Origin: Crocodylus rhombifer
Lineage: Eukaryota > Chordata > Crocodylia > Crocodylidae
Assembly (NCBI GenBank): GCA_038503035.1
Contig: JAVSML010025538.1
Span: 784,832-848,831 of the forward strand
Length of the DNA: 64,000 nt
Reading direction: 5' to 3'
This document shows, piece after piece, positions 23,568 to 33,305 of this stretch (the stretch's first letter is position 1; each line of letters begins with the position of its first letter). The notes under the pieces are model-generated. The model was not told the origin of the DNA, did not search any database, and saw nothing but the letters and a program-made list of their open reading frames with translations. Made by a program: the position numbers and the translations under genes.

Positions 23568-24669
23568 TTTCATAGATTCATAGATGCTAGGGTTGGAAGG
23601 GACCCCAATAGATCATTGAGTCCAACCACCTGCCTTGGGCAGGAAAGAGTGTTGGGGTCAGATGACCCCTACCAGGTGCCTATCCAGCCTTCTCTTAAAG
23701 ACCCCCAAGGTAGGGGAGAACACCACCTCCCTTGAAAGCCCATTCCAGATTCTGGCTGTCCTCACTGTGAAGTTCTTCTTGATAACCAGCCTAAATGTAC
23801 TCTCTGTCAGTTTGTGACCATTGTTCCTTGTTACCCCAAGAGGCGCCCTGGTGAGTAGAGCATCTCCAATTCCTTGCTGCTCCCTTATCCCCCCCATGAA
23901 TTTGTACGTGGCCACAAGATCACCTCTCAGCCTTGCCTTGTGGAGGCTGAAGAGATCCAGGTCACCCAGTCTCTCCTCACAGGGCTTGGTCTGAAAACCC
24001 TTAAACATATGAATGGCCTTCCTATGGATCCTATTGAGGTTATCCACATCCTTCTTAAAGTATGGTGCCCACAACTGGATGCAGAACTCCAAATGTAGTG
24101 TGAACAATGCTGTATAAAGGGGACGTATCACTTCCTTGGTTCTATTTGTCATGCATCTGCTAATGCATGATAAAGTGCAGTTAGCTTTGCTGATGATTTC
24201 GTCACACTGATGACTTATGTTCATCTTGGAGTCCACTGTGACTCTGAGATCCCTTTCCACTTCTCTGATTTCCCCAGCCAATAAGTGTGCTGGATATTTT
24301 TATGCCCTAGGTGTAGCACTCTACACTTGTCCTTGTTGAACTGCATCCTATTGTGTTCTGCTCATTTTTTCAACTTGTCCATGTCCACCTGCAATTGTTC
24401 CTTACCCTCTGGTATGTTCACTTCACCCCACAATTTAGTATCATCTGCAAACTTGGACAGAGTACACTTTACACTCGCATCTGAGTCACTGATGAAGATA
24501 TTGAAGAGTATAGGTCCAAGGACCAAGTCCTGTGGTACCCCACTGCCCACATTCTTCTAAGTCAATACTGACCCGTGAACCACCACTCTCTGGGTTTGAC
24601 CCCCAAGCCAGTTTGCCACCCACTGGAGTGTGTAATCATCTAAATCATAGCCTCTCTATTTATCACCCT
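23568..24669 (-). mobile_element. CR1 LINE, RT to 3' tail
   Basis: Minus-strand CR1 with tail 'tcatagattcatagatgctagggttggaaggg' at 23568-23600. Reading right to left it holds the RT palm with [20 protein letters not shown] (about 24490-24550), FADDTKLWGEV (near 24415-24450) and the C-terminal region. The 5' truncation lies near 24660. It abuts the next minus-strand CR1 piece without a spacer. Confidence 0.93.
23658..24281 (-). pseudogene. CR1 ORF2 C-terminal region, long open stretch
   Basis: An uninterrupted 207-codon frame containing ERDLRVTVDSKMN, LYTALFTLHLEFCIQLWAP and ARLRGDLVATYKF, the thumb and C-terminal part of CR1 ORF2, ending at the expected stop (GVFKRRLDRHLVGVI). The palm motifs are in another frame at 24362-24550, so a frameshift near 24290-24360 separates them. 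It is a fragment of a broken ORF2, not a complete protein. Confidence 0.88.
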
Positions 24670-25132
24670 CCTCATGACAAAGTATTGTGTAATATCTAAT
24701 CTAAAATTCCCTTGTTGCAACTTGAGACCATTGCTCCATGTTCTGTCATCTGTCACAACTAAGAAGAGTCTAGTTCCATCCTCTTTGGAACCACCTTTCA
24801 GGTAGTTGGAGGCTGCTATTAAATCCCACCCTTAGTCTCCTCCTCTCCAGACCAAATAAGCCCAGTTCCCTCAGCCTGTCCTCAGAAATCATGAGCCCCC
24901 TAATTATTTTTATTGCCCTCTACTGGATTCTCTTCAATTTGGTCACATCCTTTCTGTAGTGGGGACCCCAAAACTGGACACAATACTCCAGATGTGGCCC
25001 CACTAGTGTTGAATAGAAGGAAATCATTACTTCCCTTGATCTGCTGGCAAGGGTCCTACTATTGCAGCCCAGTATGCTGTTAGCCTTCTTCACAACAAAG
25101 GTTACACTGTTGGCTCATATTCAGCTCTTAGA
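24670..25132 (-). mobile_element. CR1 fragment, ORF2 C-terminus, older
   Basis: Reversed CR1 sequence with blocks like FYSTLVGPHLEYCVQFWGP (near 24980-25040), KLKRIQ and GLERRRLR. Both ends are truncated: at 24670 by the previous CR1, and at 25132 where a plus-strand CR1 starts head to head with it. It is more diverged than the copy at 23568. Confidence 0.85.
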
Positions 25133-26579
25133 GTAGTGGTTGATGGTAGCAAATTATTATGGCACTCCGTGACCTGTGGTGTCTCCCAAGGCTCTGTCCT
25201 TGGACCGGTTCTCTTTAACATCTTTATCAACAATGTGGACATTGGTGTCAGAAGCACACTGGCTAAGTTATCCAATGACACTAAACTTATAAGTACATAA
25301 GGGGTGTGCATCAGGATCGGGAAGATTGTCTGTCCACCAGAACTCCCCAAGGGAAAACAAGGACCAATGGTCATAAACTCCTCCAAGACTTCTTTAGGCT
25401 GGTGTGGCAGGGCACTGTTTGTGCCTGCCACATTAAGATCAGAGCCAAGCAGCCTGCAGGTGCTTGATTGTGGCAGCCATTTTAGATCCCTGGCTGCCTA
25501 TATAAATAGATCATTTCCCTGCTGGCAGGCCAGTCAGCAACATTCCCTGGCTGCAAGGCTGCTTGTATCATCCTGGAGGTAAAGGAGGAGCTGTAGGGGA
25601 TGGCCAGGAGGCTCCTGGTCCTAACCTAAAACTGCACCCTGCCAGGAGTGGGTGGCCTGGTGGGGCTCTCAGTGGTGTGGGAACCCCCAGGAAATGCCAG
25701 GCCAGTTACCACCCTGGTGAAAGGTGAGTCGGGGTGTCTTAACACCAGCTCCCACAACTGGGTGCGTAACCTGATAGTAGGGCCCAGAGGGCAGACCCCA
25801 GGAGATAAAGTGGGGCTATAAACTCGGAGACCTGATAGAGAGAGCACCCTCAACTGGTCAATGCTGGGGCCAGGACCTGACCGGTCAAAAAGGCCAGGGG
25901 CCCACTGTGAGGGATGCCCAAGCTAGGAGGCCCTGGGGTTTCTGACTGGCCTTGGAGGTGAGGCCAGGGCCTGAATGGCTAAAGGTCCCAGGGGGACCTA
26001 ACCCGAGAGGGGAATATAATTCAGGGAGCTGGATAGCCTGAATGAAGGCGGGGTAGGCCACCAAAATGGAGGGATCTTAGAGGGGTCCTGAACTGGAGAA
26101 GTTGGGGGCCCAGTGTGGGGCTGGCGACTGTAAGAACTATGGATGACATCTTTAAGGCATGGGCTGTGGTGTAGGGGAGGTACGGAACCACAGATAGAGC
26201 CCCCGGCATCAGGGCAAGAAAATGGGCAGCCTCCCACCTAATTAAGATCATTAGTTAATTAACAAGGCATGATAGGTGGCTGTTTGGCCCAGAAACAGGT
26301 GAGCAGGTCAAAGGTAAGTAGGCCCTGATAAGGCCTTCCTGTTACATTGGACATAAGAAAAAATGTCTTTACTGTATGAGCCCCCAAGACCTGTAATAGA
26401 CTCCCTCAAGAAGTAGTGCAGACAACTACTCTGGACTCATTCAGGAAACGTTTGGATGCTTATCTTGCTGGAATCCTTTGACCCTAGATGACTTCCTGCC
26501 CCTGGGGCAGGGGGATGGACTTGATGATCTTCAAGGTCCCTTCCAGCCCTAACATCTATGAAATCTATGAATCCTCCCA
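25133..26579 (+). mobile_element. CR1 LINE, interrupted by a solo LTR
   Basis: The left part (25133-25402) reads RVVVDGS, VSQGSVLGPVLFNIFINN and a mutated SNDTKL motif, then after an internal deletion NGHKLLQDFFRL. The right part (26347-26579) continues exactly with DIRKNVFTV-like sequence, the C-terminus, the 'ggatggacttgatgatct' block and an AATCTATG octamer tail. The two parts join in mid-domain when 25403-26346 is removed, which shows that the middle is a later insertion. Confidence 0.92.
25403..26346 (+). mobile_element. Solo LTR, 944 bp, inserted in CR1
   Basis: Starts TGTGGCAGGG and ends CCTGTTACA: TG..CA termini with a short inverted end. Flanking 4-mers are CTGG (25399-25402) and TTGG (26347-26350), a 4-bp target duplication with one change. 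A TATA-like TATATAAATA lies at 25499-25508. No internal retroviral region is present, so it is best read as a solo LTR left by recombination. Orientation is inferred from the TATA motif. The ERV family is not identified; 4-bp duplications are usual for gammaretrovirus-like ERVs. Confidence 0.72.
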
Positions 26580-27040
26580 AATTGCTTTGTCCAAATTTGC
26601 ACTTCTTGTAAGGTTTCTTTTTCTGCTTTAACTCACTGAAGAGTTCCCTCTTAAGACAAGCTGGTATTCTCAGTTGCTAGGGCTCCATATCTATCCATAC
26701 TTGATAGTCTTCCTGCATATTATGATCATTCATTCTTGCACACTCAGTAAGGTTTCTTTAAAATACAGCCAGTTCTCCTAGACTCCTTTCCCCTTCAGAG
26801 TGGCTTCCCAAGAGATTCTGTCCATAAGTTCACTGAGTTAGTTGAAGTCTGCTTTTTCTAAAGTACAAGGTCATTACCCTTCTGCTCTCCTTCCTTCTGT
26901 GGTGGGCTCATCAGCCATTGCTCAACATAGCAGTCTCAGAGAAGCTTGATTCTGACTGGTGTGCTATTCCCACCAATTGAGTAACACTTGGGGAGGGCCT
27001 GGCCCTGCCCCTGGTTGTAGACTGGCTCCACCTCACTCTG

Positions 27041-27088
27041 ATTGGTCCCTTTACTATCAGGGGGTGGAGCCTCCAGAGGGAATAAAAG
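27041..27088 (+). promoter_or_regulatory. Putative LTR core promoter
   Basis: Inverted CCAAT box (ATTGG, 27041-27045) is followed about 36 bases later by AATAAAAG (27081-27088), a TATA-like box, in a GC-rich context inside the LTR. The arrangement fits a U3 promoter. No transcription start can be shown. Confidence 0.45.
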
Positions 27089-27284
27089 AACAGCATACCT
27101 GACATGAGGGCAGATGCATCGAGGGTTGGAAAAGAGAGCGGGGCTAAGAAGAGCTGGGGAAGAGCAGCCCAGCAGGTGGATGCTATTGCCCTGAAGAGCC
27201 CCTGAAGATGCCTCTTGCTAGGCAGAAGCAGTGGGCAGCTTCAGCCCCAGTCAGTGCGTAGTGGGGTGCATGGGGTGAAACCCT

Positions 27285-27660
27285 GGGAGCTGTGTGAGGC
27301 AGCTCAGGTCTCCAGCCACAGTGGTGCATTCAGTGGTGAACGGAGCTCGGACTCTGGAAGCTGCATAAGGCAGCTCAGTTCTTCAACCTCCAGTGTGTGG
27401 CCAGAACCTCAGAATATGCAGTGGTGCATGGAGCTCAGACCCTGGGGCAGCTTGGGTCTGCAACCCCTGGCATGCTGCCAGAACCTTGGTGCATACAGCT
27501 GTGCATAGAGCCTCAAACCCTGGGAGCTGCATAAGGCTGGGAATGCAGAGCTGGCAGTGTGGCATGGCATGACCCCAACTCTGGAAGCCACTTGAGGTGG
27601 CTCGGGTTCACCATTTTCTGGAACGTGGCCAGGACTCATGTGCACACTGAGTGCACAGCT
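27285..27660 (+). repeat. Degenerate ~80-bp tandem repeat in LTR
   Basis: Four to five diverged units start with CTGGGAGCTGYRTAAGGCAG-like sequence and end with GTGCATGGAGCTCAGACCCT-like sequence; unit length is roughly 70-90 bases. It lies about 200 bases downstream of the TATA-like box, so it is within transcribed LTR sequence if that box is used. Confidence 0.6.
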
Positions 27661-29592
27661 GGTCCCAAGTGGAGACCTAGACCCCAGAGCCACAGAAAGC
27701 ATCATGACCCCCAACCATGAGCAGCAGACAGATCCCTTGGGGCCCAAAGTGGGGTGCAGGGCTGCAAAGGGATCGGAGGCCCTGCAGGAGATGCAGGCCT
27801 GCATCTGCATCAGCTGAAAAACGCCCCCAGCTAGAGTGACAAGGACCATACATCACACATTGGAGCTGTGAATTACTGGGGAAAGGGTTCCCACAGGGGA
27901 AGAAGCCACTGGAAGGTAGTCTAGCAGAGAACATTGTGGAGAAAGGGTCCCTGGCAAGACCACAAGGGGCTAAAAGGGCCTGGGGCCCCTTCCTTCTCCC
28001 CTTTTTGGAGCAGTGCCAAGGTTTCTGCATCAAAGGGAAGTCTCCAGTACTCACAGTGATATTAATACACTGAAGGGTGTTCAGGCACCTTATATTTTGT
28101 AGGTAACGCCTTATATTTTGTTATTTCTAATGGCAGTTGTTGTTTAACTGTTGTATATTGCATATATTTACCTGTCATGTTGAATCCCTTGTTGATACCC
28201 CCCTCCCCATGGTTTGCCAGTATTATTTGCTGTTTACTTGTATTTACTTGTAGGTTATTTAGACTTACCTGTGCTTATCTGTTTCAAATCAGTTGCTTTG
28301 CTGTGCTGGGTTTGAGGCCATTGCTGGTGATATAATTTCCTAGTCACCAATTATAAAATATAGCCTTAGATGTAAAGTGTATATATTTATTAATGTCACT
28401 TTTGGGGTTTTATGTATGTTATTAAGCCTGTATATAGTTAAACTATTTTTGTCCTAGCCTGACTCTATAGAGAACAGTAGGAACAGGCTGGTATTGCATA
28501 TCCTTTTCACAGTATTCCTGCCTAGCCACCCACCCCTTCTATTTGGAGTGGGGAGCACATACTTTGGTGGACCCGGGTTACACTTCTTTTCCTCAGGATC
28601 CTGAACTCAATCATCTAGTGGTCACTGTTGCCCAAGTTGCCATGCACTATTACACACCCTAACAATTCTTCCCTGTTTGTGTGCAGCAGGTCAAGAACAC
28701 AGCCCCTAGTTGTCCTCTCCAACACCTGCACCAGGAAGTTGTCTCCAACTGTCCAAAAACTTCCTGGATTGCCTGTGCACTGTTGTTTTGCCCTCCCACC
28801 AGCTGTCAAGGTGATTGAAGTCCCACAGCAGAACCAAGGCCTGTGTTCAGGAAACTTCTGGTTGTTTGAGGACAGTCTCATCCACCTCATCTGGTGGTCT
28901 ACAGCACACACCCACCACAACATCATCCTTGTTGTTCTCCCCTCTGACCTTAACCCAGAGATTTTCAACAGACCTGTCTCCAGTTTCATACTGGAGCTAT
29001 GAACGATCATACAGCTCTTTTACATAAAATGCAACTTCTCCTCCTCTCTTCTACCCTGACTGTTCTTCCTAAACAGTTTGTATACATCCATAACAATACT
29101 TCAATCATGTGAGCTATCCCACCAAGTCTCGGTTATTCCAATCACATCATAGTTCCATGATTGTGCAAGGGCTTCCAATCCTTCCTTCTTGCTTCCCAGG
29201 CTCTGTGCATTTGTGTACAGATACCTGAGGCAACTAGCTAATTGCCATACTTTCTCAGGAGGAATGAGATGGCCTCCCCTTTTGCCCCCCCTCTCCCCTG
29301 CATGCGCTTCATGTTTATCTTGTGGTCAATGATGACCCCCAAGTCTCTTTCTTCTGTAGTGCTAACCAGTGTAGCACTGCTGAGCCTATAAGGATGCTTC
29401 AGGTTTTTCCTCCAAAGGTGGAGAAACTTGCATTTTTCAGTGTTAAACATCATCAGGTTCTCATCCGCCCATTTGCTGAGCTTCTCCAGGTCAGCCTGGA
29501 TCACCCTCCTGTTTTATGCTGTGGATGCTTTGCCCCAAAGTTTGGTGTCATCAGTGAACTTGGTCAGTCTGCTTCTGACTCCAATGTCCACA

Positions 29593-30345
29593 TCATTGAT
29601 GAAGACGTTGAACAATATGGGTCCAAGGACAGAATCTTGGGGGACCCCACTGGTGACAGGGCACCTTGATGATTGATTGACTTCCATCAATTACCACACT
29701 CTGGGTCCTACCATGGAGCGAATTCCCCAGCCAGCAGATCATAGTGGACCCAAGGCCACAATTGGCCAGTTTCAACAAGAGGCGATCATGGGATATCAGA
29801 TCGAAGGCTTTTTTGAAGTCAAGATATATGACATCAATCTCTTCTCCCTTGTCCAGGTGATAGGTCACCTGGTTGTAGAAGGAAATGAGACTGGTCAAGC
29901 AAGACCTACCCGCAACAAACCTGTGCTGGCTATCCCTCAGGATGTTGGCATCAGCCAGTCCATTAAGGATGGCCTCTTTAATAAACTTTTCTAAGACCTT
30001 CCCCGGGATAGGAGTCAGGCTGATGAGTCTATAGTTATCCAGATCCACTTTCCTCCCTTTCTTGAAGATTGGCACCACATTGGCCTTCTTCCTGTCTTCA
30101 GGCAGTACACCAGGGTGCCACGAGTTTTCAAAGACCCGTGCCAGGGGCTGGGCTATGACGCTCGCCAGCTCCTTGAGTAACCTGGAGTGTAGATTGTCAA
30201 GGCAGGCTGACTTGAAGGTATCCAGTCTTTTAAGGTGTTCCTTCACAAGGTCAGCATTGATGGAGGGCAGGGGATCTCCCTCACCCTGTCCACCCTGTCC
30301 CGTAGTGGGCATGGGCATCCCATGGGACTGAAGAAAGACTGACAC
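29593..30345 (-). pseudogene. CR1 RT domain, 250-codon open stretch
   Basis: Contains FENSWHPGVLPEDRKKANVV, FKKGRKVDLDNYRLISLT, KVLEKFI, AGRSCLTSLISFYNQVT and the catalytic palm motif A (VIYLDFKKAFDLISHD), then CWLGNSLHGRTQS. The expected GSGVPQGSVLGP follows but a frameshift gives GPPRFCPW, so the frame leaves RT before the ADDTK motif. Without the second catalytic aspartates in frame the product would be inactive. Confidence 0.9.
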
Positions 30346-30728
30346 AAAAAACCCATTGGCTTTTTCCTGGGCATCAGTTGTCAGCTGTCCTGTCTAGTTC
30401 AGCAGGGGTCCAGTGTTGCCCTTGCTTTTCCTCCAGTTCCCCACGTAAAAGGACTTTTTATTGTTCCTTGACGCTCAAAGCTAGTTGGAGTTCAGTTGCA
30501 GCCTTGGCTTTCCTGGTTTTCTCCCTGCAGCACTGGACCAGTGCAGAATAATCCTCCTTGGAGGTGAATACCATCCTCCATTGTATGCCTTTCTTTTAAG
30601 CTTCAGGAGGTCTGCTAGATCCCTGGAGAGTCAGGGGGCTGCTGAGCCCTCTTGCTGCCTTTCTCCGGAGATGGAATAGAATTAGATTGTGCATTGAGGA
30701 TCGCTCCCTTGAGGAGCAACCACTCTTC

Positions 30729-31262
30729 CTAAACTCCCTTCCCCCTGGGGTCATGGTCTCTTAGGGCCTCACTGACAAGCCTCCTGAGCTTGTGAAAGTC
30801 AGCTTTTCTGAAGTCAAGGACTTCCGTGTTGCTGACTGACTTGCCAGCTTTATGGCAAATGGTGAAGGTGATCAGCTCATGGTTGCTGTCACCCAGCTTC
30901 CCATCAATCACTAAGTCACCGATTAGGTCCTCCTTGGTAGGCAGTACCAGGTCGAGCAGTGCTTTACCTCTCATTGGCCCGTAGACTACTTGAGTCAGGT
31001 AGAGGTCATCCACACATAATAGGAAGATTTGTGACTGCTCAGATTTTGCTGTGTGATCCTCCCACAAGATGTCTGGGTAACTGAAGTCACCCATGACAAC
31101 CATGGTTCTGACCTTGATCTTCTCAAACTTGGGGATGGCTGGCCTGGCCTCCTCCACCAAAAGAACACGCTCTTCTTTCTCAGTTGCTAGGGCTCCATAT
31201 CTATTTTTAAGGCAAACTGGTGCAGATGGAGTTGAAGACTTCTGCTTGCTGCCAGAGGTCAT
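30729..31262 (-). pseudogene. CR1 ORF1-ORF2 fusion by deletion
   Basis: A 177-codon frame. The N-terminal half (SAPVCLKNRYGALATEKE) is ORF1-like, and upstream in the same frame, beyond a stop, is a coiled-coil-like stretch (LQVEVARLQSILCHEDSI, near 31340-31420). At about 31130 it passes without a stop into the endonuclease (VRTMVVMGDFSYPDILWEDH, then GKLGDSNHEL). The first third of the endonuclease, including ETWWD, is missing. The deletion happens to keep the frame. It is a dead remnant but an unusual chimera. Confidence 0.78.
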
Positions 31263-31620
31263 ACGCTTCTAACTTGCACCTTCCTGGGATCCCATGCCCT
31301 TTTTCTTCTCTAGCAGTCCTTCCTCCATAGTCCTAGACATGTCCTCCAACATGGAATCAATGGAGTCCTCATGGCAAAGAATGCTTTGGAGCCTTGCCAC
31401 CTCCACCTGGAGCTCTCTTCCCACTCCCTCAGGGGTATTACAAGGAGGTACTGCTCACATCACAGGCACTCCCCTACCTGGCTGTCACTGGAAGGAACCT
31501 ACAAGCCACAGACAAACCTCAACAATGACTGGTGCTGTCTGAACAGACTCTTCACAGGTGCAAAAAGATGAAGAGCTGGCAGTGGCAGTAACTGGCATTG
31601 TGACGTCCTCCAGCCATTTC

Positions 31621-32989
31621 TCTGGGTCTTTTAATCTGCTGCCTCTCTCTTTCTGACCCTCTTTCCAAGCAGACTCTCCTGTGAGCTGGCCTCTTTACTG
31701 CTCCTTGGTCCTAAAAGGTTCCCTTTTCCCTGCTTCCTCTCACCAAGCTTACAGTGAGAGAGAGTATCCAGGCAAACTCCCTAGCAAACTCCCCTTCACT
31801 CAGGACTCTAGTTAAGCAAAGGGCTTAAGTATTGGTCTAACTGCTGAGTTTTATCTACCTACACTAAATATATGTAGGTTAAGTGTTCTTAATTTAAAAA
31901 ATAAAAATGTTAAACTCAAGCAATGGCTCTGAAACTAATGGTTTGTAAATGCATACATTATGTATTTTCCCTGTTTCCCATAGTACCTATTAAACTTTGC
32001 AACAATTTTTGACCATGTACCTTTTCAAACTTCACAACTTGTTTGCATTGGTTTGCATGTATTTGAACATGGCGGTATACTCCAGAATAGTACATCTAGT
32101 TCCATTTTATCTATGTATGCAATTGCTTACTTTACAACATGAAGCAAAACAGCCCTGCTCTTAAAAGTTATTCCTTTTCTATCTTTTAGTAATGTAGAAG
32201 ATGTCAAAGAGAGAGTAACTCCTGTGCCATAATCATGACAACAGGAAGAAAAAATAGCTCATTACAAGTCATGGGTCAGAGCCATGTGGATGTCAGTGTT
32301 TAACACTTTTAAGAATTTTTCTCCACAAAATAATCCTTTAGATTTTTTCATGTTTTGAATTCTGCCATGTGCTAACAGAAGGCATGCTCAAAATCTTCAA
32401 AAACAACTTCCCAAAATCTTGTCTATATCATAGGCAGCCCCTCTGAAAACAAAGAACAAGACATCAATGTCTCATCTGTTCTGACTTAGTTTGCTTATTT
32501 CTTTAAGAACCCTCACTATGAGAATCAGATAAACAGTTCATCTCTCTGAACGAATGACACTTTATTTTCCTTTGTGGTAGTTCTTTGCTGCTTGGGGTAA
32601 TCTATTGCTAAACAATTGAGGAGAATACTTGGCTCAAGTTGAAAGAAGTAAAATTAGTCTATAATTGGAACATTTTGTCTCATTTATTCTTGAAGATTTG
32701 CCATATTACACTACATCAGCCAGGGGTTATTGTTTTATGAAATCAAGCTGCACCTGGCATTGCATCTTATAGAACTAGAAGCTTTGTTTTTTTGCAGTCT
32801 AGCTTTCAATTTACTGACTCCAGTACCAATGAACTTTGGCTGTGAAGTGGATTCTTCTCATTCCCAGCTAATTTTTTTAAATGTTCTTCTTTAGGAGGGC
32901 CATCGGTCAGGTCACAATATGTTTCAGCCATAATACCTAATGTGCAGAAAAATAATAAACAAACTTCTTTTAACAGGTTTATGTCATTT
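31621..32989. other. Unassigned sequence
   Basis: The first 200 bases are pyrimidine-rich and may be CR1 5' sequence. The rest is AT-rich with no recognised gene or repeat. Confidence 0.5.
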
Positions 32990-33006
32990 GGAAGGAAGGA
33001 AGGAAG
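32990..33006. repeat. (GGAA)n at the 3' boundary of Tx1 copy 1
   Basis: Four GGAA units directly beside the 3' end of the minus-strand Tx1 LINE. Similar short runs lie at 38442-38452 and 45224-45232, at the other element boundaries. Confidence 0.9.
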
Positions 33007-33305
33007 AACTTTTTTTTTTTAAACTTTCTAACTGTATTCAGGGGTTCGGGGTACAAAATGTTGCCCCCTATGGGGTCCAGGTCCAATATACAAAGCAAAG
33101 ACAAACAAATTATCATCAAACCAGGAGTACCATGTCATTACATTTATAACACCATACCGTGACAGACATGTTTCCTGTATTACATGTCATGCCTAACATG
33201 CCGTTATGCAGTTGGGACACCAGCCACATGGTTGTGCAGACCAAAGCCTTCTATAAACAAATGATTCCTACCCTGATTTCTCCAATCATACATGTGACAA
33301 CAACT

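Larger units (their letters stand above)
26898..28582 (+). mobile_element. Solo LTR, 1685 bp, inserted in CR1
   Basis: Starts TGTGGTGGGC and ends CCCGGGTTACA. A perfect 4-bp duplication CTTC flanks it (26894-26897 and 28583-28586), and the host CR1 reads through when it is removed. Promoter-like signals lie at 27041-27088. A degenerate tandem array lies at 27285-27660. No gag, pol or env sequence is present, so it is a solo LTR. Its first five bases and last six bases match those of the LTR at 25403, which suggests a related family, but the interiors are not alike by eye. Confidence 0.8.
26580..29296 (-). mobile_element. Older CR1 LINE, interrupted by a solo LTR
   Basis: Minus-strand CR1 in two parts, 29296-28583 and 26897-26580. 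The first gives LYTNAQSLGSKKEGLEAL (near 29210), ITETWWDSSHD, LERTTRGCVLDLLHTN (28680-28730) and GNLGNSDH. The second continues directly with the post-endonuclease region. The join is in mid-sequence once 26898-28582 is removed. It is more diverged than the CR1 next to it at 29297. A 28-base block near 26667-26694 is shared exactly with the ORF1 of that neighbour. Confidence 0.86.
29297..31620 (-). mobile_element. CR1 LINE, ORF1 and most of ORF2
   Basis: Minus-strand CR1. From the right: ORF1 (about 31440-31140), a deletion that joins it to ORF2, endonuclease (31130-30770), linker, and RT (30345-29300). The 3' end is missing: the element stops in the thumb region at 29297, where the older CR1 begins. 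Sequence at 31440-31620 is probably ORF1 upstream or 5' UTR, but I cannot show this. It is moderately young, with several long open stretches. Confidence 0.88.

Noticed and set aside
26898..28582. Long overlapping frames (for example 27409-27849 and 27677-28054) as genes
   Set aside because: They lie inside the 1685-bp solo LTR in GC-rich tandem repeats; no protein family resembles them.
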